NCBI GenBank assembly: GCA_963739095.1
Contig: CAVTZF010000029.1
Span: 1-64,000 of the forward strand
Direction of reading: 5' to 3'
DNA: 64,000 nt
Origin: JACVRW01 sp963739095
GTDB taxonomy: Bacteria > Actinomycetota > Thermoleophilia > Solirubrobacterales > Thermoleophilaceae
The translations under genes and the position numbers were made by a program. The notes under the pieces were generated by a model. The model was not told the origin of the DNA and made no database searches. It saw only the letters and a list, made by a program, of their open reading frames with translations. The stretch's first letter is position 1; each line of letters opens with the position of its first letter. Shown here one piece after another: positions 1-8,692 of this stretch.

Positions 1-205
1 GCGCGGCCGACCCCAGCCGCCGCAGCCCGGCGGGGGCCGGGGCCGGCTGATCCTCAGGTCACCCTGCCTGACCGAGTCCTGCCGTCTGTGGTACAACGCT
101 GGCGCATCTGCATCAATGTGTCCATTGGTGTGAGACGCGGAACCCATGGTGCTTGCCGCTCGCCATTCAGGCAGCTCGCGGGCTCACGACCCGCCTCGTA
201 CCCCG
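1..205. other. Left edge, no confident gene
   Basis: A plus-strand reading frame running in from the left edge stops with TGA at 48-50 and could be the last residues of a gene outside the window, but it is too short to judge. A small GC-rich hairpin (GCGGG 178-182, CCCGC 190-194) lies just past the stop codon of the minus-strand lipoprotein gene and could end its transcript. Otherwise only the inverted repeat at 114-129 stands out. Confidence 0.3.
114..129. promoter_or_regulatory. Inverted repeat CAATG-N4-CATTGG, copy 1
   Basis: CAATGTGTCCATTGGT closely matches the palindrome at 2908-2924 (CAATGGACCCATTGGT on the same strand). Both lie on the upstream side of a secreted HAL-like gene, though this copy is separated from its gene by the lipoprotein gene. 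It may be a protein-binding site; no regulator is known. Confidence 0.3.
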
Positions 206-592
206 TCAGTCCTCCATTGCCTCCTCGAGCCGTGCCGCCTCCTTCGGAGCGCATCCCTCCTCGAGCCGGCGAACGGCGACCCTCGACTGCCGGCGCAGGG
301 TGGTGCTGCCCGTGGCTGTGCGGAGGCGCGAGTCGGCGCGCAGGCGATCCCAAGCGCGGACGAGGTAGTCGACGTCGCGCCCGACCCGCCTCGCCTCGAC
401 GCGGTCGGTATATCCGGCCTCGACCGCGAGGCACTGGTAGAGCACATCCGACACGGCCGCCACGACCCGCGTGGCATCGCGCTGATCCGGAGTCACCTTC
501 GGTTCGTCGCCATCGCAGCCCAGCGGGAGGCCGGTCGAGCAGAGGACGATCGCAAGCGCGCCGGCGCGGACGAGAGCCATGCGGCGCGGCAT
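206..592 (-). CDS. Small putative lipoprotein of unknown function
   Basis: About 128 residues. The N-terminus reads MPRRMALVRAGALAIVLC and then LPLGC: a basic n-region, a hydrophobic core and a lipobox-like LPLGC at about residues 24-28, so the protein is probably lipidated and attached to the outer face of the membrane. The mature part is helical and rich in Arg/Glu, with two further cysteines (YQC, EGC) that might pair. I recognise no domain. The start at 592 is chosen because it places the signal peptide at the N-terminus; an ATG at 580 is also possible. It is divergent from the HAL-like gene at 722, with 129 bp between them, so the two may share control. Function unknown. Confidence 0.6.
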   Translation of the reverse strand: MPRRMALVRAGALAIVLCSTGLPLGCDGDEPKVTPDQRDATRVVAAVSDVLYQCLAVEAGYTDRVEARRVGRDVDYLVRAWDRLRADSRLRTATGSTTLRRQSRVAVRRLEEGCAPKEAARLEEAMED

Positions 593-679
593 CTTACCGG
601 TCTGACGGTTTCCCGAGGAACGGGGGTCGGAGAGGCGGTTTTCCACTTTGCCGCCCGGTTCAGACGCCCCTTCCACTGT

Positions 680-698
680 ATTACGGACTACCTGTAAT
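680..698. promoter_or_regulatory. Inverted repeat ATTAC-N9-GTAAT in divergent promoter
   Basis: ATTAC (680-684) and GTAAT (694-698) form a 19-bp inverted repeat between the lipoprotein gene and the HAL-like gene, 12 bp before the Shine-Dalgarno AAGGAG at 710-715. Its position suits an operator, but the arms are short. Confidence 0.3.
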
Positions 699-721
699 CA
701 GATACCAGTAAGGAGCCAATT

Positions 722-2657
722 ATGCGACATCGCTCGCTAGCGATGATCGGCGTGGTCTCCCTGATTGCCGTCGCTTTCGCCGCATGTTCTGCCGTTGCGG
801 CGGCATACAATCCCATCGTTCCCCGGGACGCAGGCAAGACCGTCGTGCTTGACGGCAAGCGCCTGACGATGGACCAGGTTGTGTCAATCGCCCGCTACGG
901 AGCGAAGGTGCAGTTAACCGCTGGCGCTCGGCAACGATCGCTAAACGCGTACCTTCTGCTGCTGGAGGGAGCACGGGAGAATATCCCCATTTACTACTTC
1001 AACCGCGGCACGGGGGCCGGCCGCCAAGAGGTGATCTTCGAGGGTGACCCGCTGTCACCTGAGAACAAAGAGTTGATCACGAGGAACCAGCAGGCCGCGT
1101 TCCGGTTCGGGACGAGCTTCGGCCTCGGCCCGGAGGTCAACGACGAGGAGATCGTGCGCGCCATGATGGCGGTCCGCGCGAACACCATGACCTACGAGGC
1201 CGCGAGCCCGCAGCTCACTCAGATGCTGCTCGACTTCCTCAACAATCAGATCACCCCCGTGGTGTATTCGCGCGGCTCGCCCGGCGAGGGCGATCTCCCG
1301 CAGATGTACCAAGTCGCCGCGGCGATGATCGGCCTGGGCGAGGTCTACTACCGCGGCGTTCGCATGCCGGCGTCCCAGGCGCTGGCACAGGCCGGGCTCC
1401 AGCGTCTCGAGCCGTTCGGCGCTGACGACGGCGCTCTCGCGAGCACGAACGCGTACACGATGGGCCAGGCCGCGCTGCTGGTGCACGATTCCCGGCAGAT
1501 GCTCGACTGGGCGGACCTGCTGTACGCGATGGACCTGATCGGGATGAACAGCAGCGTCACGCCGATCTCGGCGCCGGTCCAAGCGGCGCGGCCCTTCAAG
1601 TTCCTGAACTCCGCTGCGGCGAGAGCGCTGGACACGATCAAGGGCAGCTACCTGTTCGAGCTCGATGAGTTGTCGGACACCGGAGTTCCCGCTGCGGATC
1701 ATCCAGGATCCGGAGAGCCTTCGGGCCAGCAGCCAGCGAGCCGGCGGCGCCAGGCAAGCATGGAACGAGCTGAGGAAGGACCTGCGGCTCCAGATGAACT
1801 CCTCGGACCACAACCCCGTGGTTGCGGTCGGTTGGTCGCCCGAGGACTCACCCGAGCTCAGCACGCCGTGGTTCATGCAGTACTACGTGAGCGGCGGCCC
1901 CAACAATGAGGACTGCGTGGGTGAGGGCTGCGAGCACGGATACATCCTGTCCAACTCGAACTGGGAGGCGGTCAACGTCGACAACCAGATCGAGGCGTTC
2001 ACGATCGCGGTCGCGCAGCTTGCGACGGCAATCGACCAGCGCACTCAACGGTTCTCGAACACGTTCTTCACCGTTATCTCACCCTCCGACGTGCTCAGTC
2101 CGGAGGAGCTGGGCAATGCCGCCCCGGCGGCCAACGATTACAACCTCGCCGACCTGATAGCGGAGATCCAGACACTGGCCAATCCCGTCCCTGCCCAGGG
2201 GAATGCGATCGTACGGAACGTCGAGGACCTCCAGGCCGAAGGCCGGATCAAGGTGGCACGGGCCCGGCTCGCGGTGGACAACACGCTCTACCTGCTGGCC
2301 GAGAACGCGCTCAACGCGACCTACTGGATGAACGTCCGGCAGGCCCAGGACTCGACGAGGAGCTTCGGCGTCTCGCCGACGGCCGCCTGGAACGCGTTCA
2401 GGCGAGTGGTTCCGTGGCAGTTGCCGGCTGACCAGCGGCCGCCGGTGCCGTCGACCCACCTCGCGTACGCCTTCCTGCTGGGCAATCCGGCGTCGCAGTT
2501 CTACACACCCGGTGCCAACACCTCGCGCGCAGCCTTCAGGACGAAGCTCCGCGCGAGAGTCCGTAGCGCGCCGGCGAGGACGCGGCGTGCCCAGGAGGGG
2601 ATGAGAAGCATGCGCAGGTTCCTGGTCAGGCAGGCGAAGGAGCCGGCGAACAGATAG
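722..2657 (+). CDS. Secreted HAL/PAL-fold protein 1, frameshifted, lacks MIO triad
   Basis: The fold is that of histidine/phenylalanine ammonia-lyases, enzymes that deaminate amino acids with an MIO cofactor made from Ala-Ser-Gly. A signal peptide covers about residues 1-29 (cleavage near AAA/YNPIVP). Family landmarks: IYYFNRGTG (HAL YGxNTGFG), RGSPGEGDLP (HAL GSVGASGDLAP), AGLQRLEPF, NSSVTP, and after the break QDPESLR and NSSDHNP. The Ala-Ser-Gly triad is replaced by Glu with one residue missing, so MIO cannot form as in known members. The frame shifts by +1 between about 1666 and 1690: removing one G from ACCGGAG restores alignment with the intact paralogue at 3116, and no second break is visible. 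The start has AAGGAG six bases upstream. The tail is Arg-rich. Either a decaying paralogue or a consensus error. Confidence 0.7.
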
Positions 2658-2681
2658 CAGCGGCCACATATGGAGCGCCAA

Positions 2682-2707
2682 CCGCCCCCGGCTCAAGCCG
2701 GGGGCGG
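2682..2707. terminator. Strong GC-rich hairpin after HAL-like gene 1
   Basis: The arms CCGCCCCCGGCT (2682-2693) and AGCCGGGGGCGG (2696-2707) are perfectly complementary over 12 bp with two bases between. It starts 24 bp after the stop codon at 2657. No T-tract follows on either strand, as is usual for actinobacterial hairpin terminators. Confidence 0.6.
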
Positions 2708-2907
2708 ACGGCGCGCTGGCTGAATCACTCCACGACGCGATCAAGACATCCGGCAACGCCGAGCGGATCGAGCTGCTCCCGCGGGCCTCGAGGCGCGCTG
2801 ATCACCTTTCCTGCAGGGTCCTGAGGCCAGGTTCCAAAAAGTCATACCCGACTCGCCAGTCGGTTGACGTCGTGCTCGCGGCGTGATAGACCGCTTGTGC
2901 TTTTGCG

Positions 2908-2923
2908 CCAATGGACCCATTGG
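2908..2923. promoter_or_regulatory. Perfect palindrome CCAATGG-AC-CCATTGG
   Basis: Two 7-bp arms with a 2-bp spacer, flanked by a second weaker outer pair (TGCG ... CGCA). It lies about 190 bp before HAL-like gene 2 and resembles the repeat at 114-129. Plausible operator or activator site for the HAL-like genes. Confidence 0.4.
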
Positions 2924-3115
2924 TACGCAAACCCCCGGCGGAGAGGAGCAGGGTGGCCCCGCATCACAGCGCCGCCCGCTTCAGACGTTCCTGCTCCTAG
3001 TCGCTGCGGGGGCCCCAGCGTGCCATCCGGCTGACTGGCCCCGCTAAGTGGTGTGACACAGCTTGCTCACCGCGGCGCCCGTACCTGACCGCGCCCTTCA
3101 CCTGAAGGAGAGGCA

Positions 3116-5026
3116 ATGACAGGCTGTGCAACCGCTTTACAGCGAAGAGTGCTCTGCGCGCTCTTCACGATGATCCTGGCGCTCGCCGTATCCGTCGGAA
3201 GCGCCTCGGCGTACAACCCGATCATCCCGACGAAGGCGGGCGAGACCGTCACGCTGAACGGGAGAAACCTGACCATCGAGCAGGTCGTCGATGTCGCTCG
3301 CCATGGCGCCAAGGTGCGCCTGACGAATGGCGCACGGCAGCGCTCGGAGGATGCCTACGAGCTCCTACTCGAGGGAGCCAGACAGGACATCCCGATCTAC
3401 TTCTTCAATCGCGGCACCGGGTCGGGACGGGAGACCCCGATCTTCTCGGGCGACCCGCTGCGGCCGGACAACCGGCAGCTGCTGCTCGAGCGCCAGCTGC
3501 GGATATTCAAGGGTGGCCCGAGGCAGGGCATTGGTCCTGAGGTCGCCGACGAGGAGATCGTGCGCGCGATGATGGTCGTGCGCGCGAACACGATGGTGTA
3601 CGAGGCGGCGACGCCGGAGATGACGCAGATGCTCCTGGATCTGCTGAACAACTACGTCTCACCGGTGGTGCAGTCGCGCGGCTCGCCCGGCGAGGGCGAC
3701 CTGCCGATGATGGGCAACGTCGGCGGCACGATGGTGGGTGTCGGGCAGGCCTATCTCCGCGGTCAGCGCATGCCCGCGCGGCAGGCGCTCGCCCAGGCCG
3801 GCCTCCAGCCGCTGGTGCCCTTCGCCGCGGACGACGCCGCGCTGGTCAGCACCAACGCCTACTCCGCGGGTCAGGCTGCGCTGTTGCTGTTCGATTCGAA
3901 GCGGATGCAGGATTGGTCGGACCTGACGTTCTCCATGAGCATGCTGGGGCTCAACAGCAGCGTGACTCCATTGGCGCGGGTGCCTCAGCGGGCGCGTCCG
4001 TTCCCGTACCAGAACAAGCTGGCGCGGCGGCTGCTGGACCTGATCCGCGGCAGCTACCTGTTCGAGTTCGAGACCCCGCCCGGCTTCGACGGGCGGCGCA
4101 TCATCCAGGATCCGCTCAGCTTCCGCGACTACAGCCAGCGCAACGGCGCGCTCTGGGAGGCGTACGCGCGGCTCAAGAACAACATCCTGATTCAGATCAA
4201 CTCGTCGGATCACAACCCGGCGGTGGTGCCGGGCTCGAGCCCCGACGACAGCTGGGAGCTCGACACGCCGTGGCTGCGCCGCTATTTCGTCGAGGAGGGC
4301 GAGGCCGGCGTGAGCGGGTTCATCCTGTCGAACGCCAACTTCGTTGCCCAGCCGTGGGGTAACGATCTCGAGGCGTACACGATCGCGCTGGCGAACGCGA
4401 TCGCGGCGCACGTGCAGCGCGTGTTGCGGTTCCCGGACACGTTCTTCACGGTCGTGGCGCCGTCGGATGTGCTGTCGGCGGACGAGCTGGCGCTCGCGCC
4501 GCCGCAGGGTGCCAGCTACACGATCTCCGACCTGATGGCGGAGATCCAGACGCTCGCCAATCCGGTGCCCGCACAGGGCAACTCGCTGGTCCGCAACGTG
4601 GAGGACATGGAGACCTTCACCCGCCAGCGTGTGGCCAGGGCGCGGCTCGCCGTGGACAACGCCCTGCGGCTGGTCGCGCAGGAGATGCTCTCGTCGAGCT
4701 ACTGGATGGAGGTCCGCCGGAAGCAGAACCCGGCGCGCTCGTTCGGGGTCGCCCCGGCCAACGCGCTGGCGGCGCTGCGAGCGGTGATCCCGTGGCAGCA
4801 GGCCACCGACCTGCGGCCCGAGTTGCCGGCTGGTGAGCTGGTCTACTCGTTCATGCAGGCCAACCCCGCCGCGGCGTTCATGGGCGGAGCGTCGGCTGAG
4901 CCGACAGCGGTCCGCAAGCGCACCCGTGGCGCGGTCCACCGCGTGAAGCGCAGGCGCCAGGTTCTGCGGCGCCAGGCTCGCGAGCGGACGCCCGGCCCGC
5001 AGACGATGATCGTCCGCAGGCCGTGA
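3116..5026 (+). CDS. Secreted HAL/PAL-fold protein 2, lacks MIO triad
   Basis: Intact paralogue of the preceding gene, 636 residues, about 100 longer than typical bacterial HAL. A Sec signal peptide occupies about residues 1-32 (core ALFTMILALAVSVG, cleavage after SASA). HAL-family positions are recognisable: IYFFNRGTG near residue 100, RGSPGEGDLPMM at about 190, AGLQPL at about 230, QDPLSFRDYSQRNG, NSSDHNPAVV and the helical LANAIAAHVQRVL. At the cofactor position HAL has GASGDL; this protein has GE-GDL, so the autocatalytic MIO ring cannot form by the known chemistry. The last ~40 residues are strongly basic. The Shine-Dalgarno GAAGGAG precedes ATG by five bases. An extracytoplasmic non-MIO role is inferred; the substrate is unknown. 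A terminator at 5055-5087 follows. Confidence 0.75.
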   Translation: MTGCATALQRRVLCALFTMILALAVSVGSASAYNPIIPTKAGETVTLNGRNLTIEQVVDVARHGAKVRLTNGARQRSEDAYELLLEGARQDIPIYFFNRGTGSGRETPIFSGDPLRPDNRQLLLERQLRIFKGGPRQGIGPEVADEEIVRAMMVVRANTMVYEAATPEMTQMLLDLLNNYVSPVVQSRGSPGEGDLPMMGNVGGTMVGVGQAYLRGQRMPARQALAQAGLQPLVPFAADDAALVSTNAYSAGQAALLLFDSKRMQDWSDLTFSMSMLGLNSSVTPLARVPQRARPFPYQNKLARRLLDLIRGSYLFEFETPPGFDGRRIIQDPLSFRDYSQRNGALWEAYARLKNNILIQINSSDHNPAVVPGSSPDDSWELDTPWLRRYFVEEGEAGVSGFILSNANFVAQPWGNDLEAYTIALANAIAAHVQRVLRFPDTFFTVVAPSDVLSADELALAPPQGASYTISDLMAEIQTLANPVPAQGNSLVRNVEDMETFTRQRVARARLAVDNALRLVAQEMLSSSYWMEVRRKQNPARSFGVAPANALAALRAVIPWQQATDLRPELPAGELVYSFMQANPAAAFMGGASAEPTAVRKRTRGAVHRVKRRRQVLRRQARERTPGPQTMIVRRP

Positions 5027-5054
5027 TCGTCAGCAGGTAGATCGGCAACAGGTC

Positions 5055-5087
5055 AGGCTGCCCCTGGCGACCAGCCGGGGGCAGCCT
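5055..5087. terminator. Bidirectional hairpin between convergent genes
   Basis: AGGCTGCCCC (5055-5064) pairs perfectly with GGGGCAGCCT (5078-5087), with extra inner pairs. It sits between the stop codons of HAL-like gene 2 and the convergent gcvT-like gene, so it can serve both transcripts. Confidence 0.6.
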
Positions 5088-5116
5088 GGCGCCGACGTCG
5101 GCGCGGCCGCCGCGCC

Positions 5117-6238
5117 TCAGGAGCGCGGCCGCGTCTTCTCGGTGTCGTAGATGGGGAAGGCGGCAGCGGTGGCCTTCACCGTGCCGTCACCGAGTGCCAC
5201 CTCGACCTCGGTGCCATCGCTGCTCTGGTCGCGGTCGATTGCCGCCATGGCGATCTGCTTGCCGAGCGTCGGGCTCTCGCAGGGGCTGCGCACGATTCCG
5301 ACCTCGCGGCCGTCCTGCGTCACCGCTGCCCCGTACTCCGGCGTCTCGCTCCCCTCGATCACGAGCGTGGTGAGCAGGCGCGGTGTCCCCTCCTCGGCGA
5401 TGCGCTTGAGAGCGGCCTTCCCGACGAAGTCGCCCGGCTTGTCCAGCTTGACCATCTTGTCGAGGCGCACCTCGTAGGGATCCGTCTCGTGCGGGAAGTA
5501 GTCGATGTCGGGAAACAGGAGCCCCGACTCGATGCGCAGCGTCTCGATCGCCGACAGGCCGATCGGCAGCATTCCCTGCGGCCTGCCCGCGTCGAGCACG
5601 GCATTCCACAGATCCGCCGCCCGCTCGGGCTCGCAGTAGAGCTCATAGCCGAGCTCGCCGGAGTAGCCCGTGCGCGAAACCAGGCAGGGAATCCCGGCCA
5701 CCTTGGCGTCCGGCTCGAACCTGAAGTAGCGGAGCCCGTGGAGGTCGATCCCCTCCACGAGTGGAGCGAGGATTTCGCGGGACTTCGGGCCCTGCACCTG
5801 GAGGTGGGGCATGTTCTCAGTCACGTCCTGGATCTCGACGTTCATCCCGCGGGCGGACGCCACCTGCCGGAACCAGTCCAGGTCGGAGTCGTAGCTCGTG
5901 ATCGAGAAGCAGTGCTCGTCGCCGAGCTTGAAGATCGTGCCGTCCATGATCATCTGGCCGTCGTCGTCGCAGATCGCGCCGTAACGCACCTGCCCGACCT
6001 CGAGCGCCGCCATGTCGTTCGTGAAGAGGACGTCGGCGAGCGCCAAAGCATCCGGCCCCTTCATGTCCCATTTGCGCAGCGGCGACTCGTCCCAGAGGTT
6101 GGACGCGTTGCGGGTAGCTTCGTGCTCGGCCGTGGCGTCCCCGAAGTCGCCGGCCCAGGCCCAGCCCTCCCAATCCGTCCATTCGGGGCCGAGCTGATCC
6201 TGCACGTCATAGAAGGCGCTCCGCTTGAGCTCCGCCAT
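5117..6238 (-). CDS. GcvT-family THF-dependent methyltransferase/demethylase-like protein
   Basis: A 373-residue aminomethyltransferase (GcvT) family protein with an N-terminal folate-binding part (LRKWDMKGPDA, VGQVRYGAICDDDG) and a C-terminal part (SRTGYSGELGYELYC, IETLRIESGLLFPDIDY). GcvT-fold proteins move one-carbon units from a bound or free substrate to tetrahydrofolate. No gcvH or gcvP is nearby, so glycine cleavage is unlikely. It is divergent from the Tdm-like gene, and both proteins end in nearly the same motif (FPIYDTEKTRPRS, FPFYDPDKTRPRS), which suggests a working pair in methylated-amine breakdown; it could resemble the GcvT-domain partner of dimethylamine monooxygenase systems. 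The start is supported by GGAGGGGAG five bases upstream. A palindromic site lies at 6255-6270 in the shared promoter. Substrate not proven. Confidence 0.75.
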   Translation of the reverse strand: MAELKRSAFYDVQDQLGPEWTDWEGWAWAGDFGDATAEHEATRNASNLWDESPLRKWDMKGPDALALADVLFTNDMAALEVGQVRYGAICDDDGQMIMDGTIFKLGDEHCFSITSYDSDLDWFRQVASARGMNVEIQDVTENMPHLQVQGPKSREILAPLVEGIDLHGLRYFRFEPDAKVAGIPCLVSRTGYSGELGYELYCEPERAADLWNAVLDAGRPQGMLPIGLSAIETLRIESGLLFPDIDYFPHETDPYEVRLDKMVKLDKPGDFVGKAALKRIAEEGTPRLLTTLVIEGSETPEYGAAVTQDGREVGIVRSPCESPTLGKQIAMAAIDRDQSSDGTEVEVALGDGTVKATAAAFPIYDTEKTRPRS

Positions 6239-6254
6239 TTACACTCCCCTCCGG

Positions 6255-6270
6255 TGGACGAATTTGTGCA
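6255..6270. promoter_or_regulatory. Operator-like site TGGACGAATTTGTGCA
   Basis: Fourteen of 16 bases match the perfect palindrome at 14343-14358, and the match continues into the flanks (GTGGACGAATTNGTNCAGCG, 20 bp). Both copies sit in divergent promoters of one-carbon genes, 17 bp before the gcvT-like start here. Likely the binding site of one shared regulator. Confidence 0.55.
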
Positions 6271-6346
6271 GCGGCACCCTATCCCAGCTCGGCGGTGTCG
6301 TGCTGCTTGACCTCTCATGCTGCGCCAAGGCCTAAGCTGAGGCGTC

Positions 6347-8662
6347 ATGGCCGTCACCACGCTGGTATCCGGCCTTCGGCCCGTCGACCGGACCTTCGAG
6401 TCATGGTGGGTGAGGCCGGGGTCGGCGACGGTCGTCGAGCTGCACGCGGGCGACCGCGTGACGGTGATCGACCCGGACGGCGGCCAGCCGGCTGAGCTCA
6501 CGGTTCTCGCGCCCGACGGCCGCGAGGACCCTGGCGCGATCGGCGTCGCCGCCGACTCGCCCGCGACCGTCGTGCGAGGCCTGCTCGGCAACGGGGCCGA
6601 CGACGGCTTCCTCGGCGTGCTCCACGAGCGCGGGCTGCGCCCGGCGGACGCGCGGGCACTGCGGCTGTTCACGCCCGACGGCCCGGCCGGCGCCTCGGAG
6701 TCGTTCGACGTCGAGCGTGACGCGCTCGCCATCGTGGCGGCGCCCGGCGGCCGTGTGGTCGACGGGGAGCCGCCCGCCTCCGCGCTCGTCGTGGAGCTGA
6801 AGCGGGCGACGCCGCGACCGCAGGCGGAGATCGAGCTACCGCCGGCGCTCGCGGAGCCGCGGCTCGACTTCCGCGTCGACAAGGCGAGCGCCCTGGCCTA
6901 CGAGGTCAAGGAGGGCGAGTTCGTCCAGATCATCGACGTCCAGGGCAAGCAGTGCTCGGACTTCCTCGCCTTCCATCGCGAGAAGCTCGAGAACGGCCTC
7001 GAGCGCGGGCTCGACGGCGTCACCACCCGCACGCTGATGGGCGCGGCGGTTCCGGCGCCCGGCATCTACAGCACGTTCTACGACGTCGACCAGGACCCGC
7101 TCGTGCAGGTTGTGCAGGACACCGTCGGACGGCACGACATGTTCGGCCTCGCCTGTTACGCGAGGTACTACGAGGACCTCGGCTACCCCGGGCACGTCAA
7201 CTGCACGGACAACTTCAACGCCGAGGTCACGCGCTACGGGATCGCCGAGCGCAGGGGCTGGGAGGCGATCAACTTCTTCTACAACACGGGCCTCGACCGC
7301 GAGCACCAGCTGCACATGGACGAACCCTGGTCGCGGCCCGGCGACTACGTCCTCCTGCGGGCGCTGAGCGACCTCGTGTGCGCGTCGTCGGCCTGCCCGG
7401 ACGACGTGGACGCGGCGAACGCCTGGGAGTGCACCGACGTCCACGTTCGCGTCTACTCGCCCGAGAACCGTTTTCAGACGGCGATCGCCCATCGCGTGAC
7501 ACCGGAGGCCGAGCCCGTAATGACCAAGGAGACGGCGTTCCACCCGCGGACCAGCGAGCTCACCGAGAGCTTCGTCGAGTACCGCGGCTACTGGCTGCCG
7601 CACGGCTTCAAGAACGAGGGCGGGATCGCCGAGTACTGGGCCTGCCGCGAGAAGGCGGTCGTGATGGACCTCTCGCCGCTGCGCAAGTGGGAGATCCTCG
7701 GCCCGGACGCGGAGCTGCTCATGCAGTGGGCGGTCACGCGCGACGTCCGCCGGCTCGGCGTCGGCCAGGTCGTCTACACCGCCGTGTGCAACGAGACCGG
7801 CGGCATGATCGACGACGCGACGGTCTTCCGGCTCGGCCACGACAACTTCCGCTTCATCGGCGGCGACGAGTACGACGGGGTCTGGCTGAAGGAGCTCGCC
7901 CAGCGGCTCGGTCTGAGGGTGAACGTGAAGCCCTCCACGGACCAGCTCCACAACGTGGCGGTCCAGGGCCCGGAGAGCCGCGAGCTGATGAAGAAGATCG
8001 TCTGGACGCCGTCGACGCAGCCCTCGCTCGAGGAGCTCAAGTGGTTCCGCTTCCTGGTCGGCCGCATCGACACCTACGACGGCATCCCGATCGTCGTCTC
8101 GCGCACCGGCTACACGGGCGAGCTCGGCTACGAGGTCTTCTGCCATCCGGACGACGGGCCGGCGGTGTGGGACGCGATCGCCGAGGCGGGGAAGGCGCAC
8201 GGGCTGAAGCCGCTCGCGCTCGAGGCGCTCGACATGATCCGCATCGAGGCCGGGCTGATCTTCGCGGGCTACGAGTTCGACGACCAGGTCGACCCGTTCG
8301 AGGCGGGTGTCGGGTTCACGGTCAAGCTCGACTCGGAGGACGACTTCATCGGCAAGGAGGCGCTCGTCGAGCGCTCCGCGCACCCGCAGCGCACGCTGGT
8401 CGGCCTCGAGCTCGAGGGCAACGAGATCGCCGGCCACGGCGACGAGGTCTACCTCGGGCGGCAGCGCGTGGGCGTCATCACGAGCGGCACGCGCAGCCCG
8501 ATCCTGCGCAAGAACATCGCGCTCTGCCGCATGGCCGTGCAGTACTCGGAGCTCGGCACCGCTGTCGAGATCGGCAAGCTCGACGGCCACCAGAAGCGGA
8601 TCCCCGCCGAGGTCGCGCGCTTCCCCTTCTACGACCCCGACAAGACGCGCCCGCGCTCGTAG
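6347..8662 (+). CDS. Trimethylamine N-oxide demethylase-like protein (DUF1989-GcvT)
   Basis: A 771-residue fusion with the architecture of Tdm, which splits TMAO into dimethylamine and formaldehyde and passes the C1 unit to tetrahydrofolate. Residues ~170-385 form a DUF1989 domain (VQGKQCSDFLAF, FGLACYARYYEDLGY, NAWECTDVHVRVY); ~395-771 form a GcvT domain (SRTGYTGELGYEVFC, ALDMIRIEAGL). Cysteines C270, C286 and C350 have the spacing 16 and 64 that I recall for the zinc-binding cysteines of Methylocella Tdm. Residues ~20-60 look like a degenerate copy of the first strands of the DUF1989 domain, without the cysteine. It is divergent from the gcvT-like gene with a shared operator, and the kinase gene follows 30 bp downstream. 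A related demethylase for another methylated compound is possible; the fusion architecture itself is certain. Confidence 0.75.
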   Translation: MAVTTLVSGLRPVDRTFESWWVRPGSATVVELHAGDRVTVIDPDGGQPAELTVLAPDGREDPGAIGVAADSPATVVRGLLGNGADDGFLGVLHERGLRPADARALRLFTPDGPAGASESFDVERDALAIVAAPGGRVVDGEPPASALVVELKRATPRPQAEIELPPALAEPRLDFRVDKASALAYEVKEGEFVQIIDVQGKQCSDFLAFHREKLENGLERGLDGVTTRTLMGAAVPAPGIYSTFYDVDQDPLVQVVQDTVGRHDMFGLACYARYYEDLGYPGHVNCTDNFNAEVTRYGIAERRGWEAINFFYNTGLDREHQLHMDEPWSRPGDYVLLRALSDLVCASSACPDDVDAANAWECTDVHVRVYSPENRFQTAIAHRVTPEAEPVMTKETAFHPRTSELTESFVEYRGYWLPHGFKNEGGIAEYWACREKAVVMDLSPLRKWEILGPDAELLMQWAVTRDVRRLGVGQVVYTAVCNETGGMIDDATVFRLGHDNFRFIGGDEYDGVWLKELAQRLGLRVNVKPSTDQLHNVAVQGPESRELMKKIVWTPSTQPSLEELKWFRFLVGRIDTYDGIPIVVSRTGYTGELGYEVFCHPDDGPAVWDAIAEAGKAHGLKPLALEALDMIRIEAGLIFAGYEFDDQVDPFEAGVGFTVKLDSEDDFIGKEALVERSAHPQRTLVGLELEGNEIAGHGDEVYLGRQRVGVITSGTRSPILRKNIALCRMAVQYSELGTAVEIGKLDGHQKRIPAEVARFPFYDPDKTRPRS

Positions 8663-8692
8663 CGATGGCCGGCACCTAGGGGGTTCAGCGCC

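Larger units (their letters stand above)
2658..3115. other. Gene-free stretch between the two HAL-like genes
   Basis: This 458-bp region holds a strong terminator-like hairpin at 2682-2707 right after gene 1, a perfect palindrome at 2908-2923, and a good Shine-Dalgarno (GAAGGAG, 3104-3110) for gene 2. I see no convincing short ORF, tRNA or repeat in the rest; sequence around 2820-2880 is locally less GC-rich and may carry the promoter of gene 2. Confidence 0.45.

Noticed and set aside
3659..4939. Long minus-strand ORF of 426 codons opposite HAL-like gene 2
   Set aside because: Its composition (Arg, His, Val, Leu-rich) is the mirror of the high-GC plus-strand gene and has no domain; the plus-strand protein is clearly conserved.
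6836..8590. 584-codon minus-strand ORF opposite the Tdm-like gene
   Set aside because: An antisense shadow of a strongly supported DUF1989-GcvT gene, with no motif or ribosome site.
5117..8662. Glycine cleavage system T protein(s)
   Set aside because: No gcvH or gcvP is nearby, one protein is fused to DUF1989, and the context is methylated-amine metabolism.
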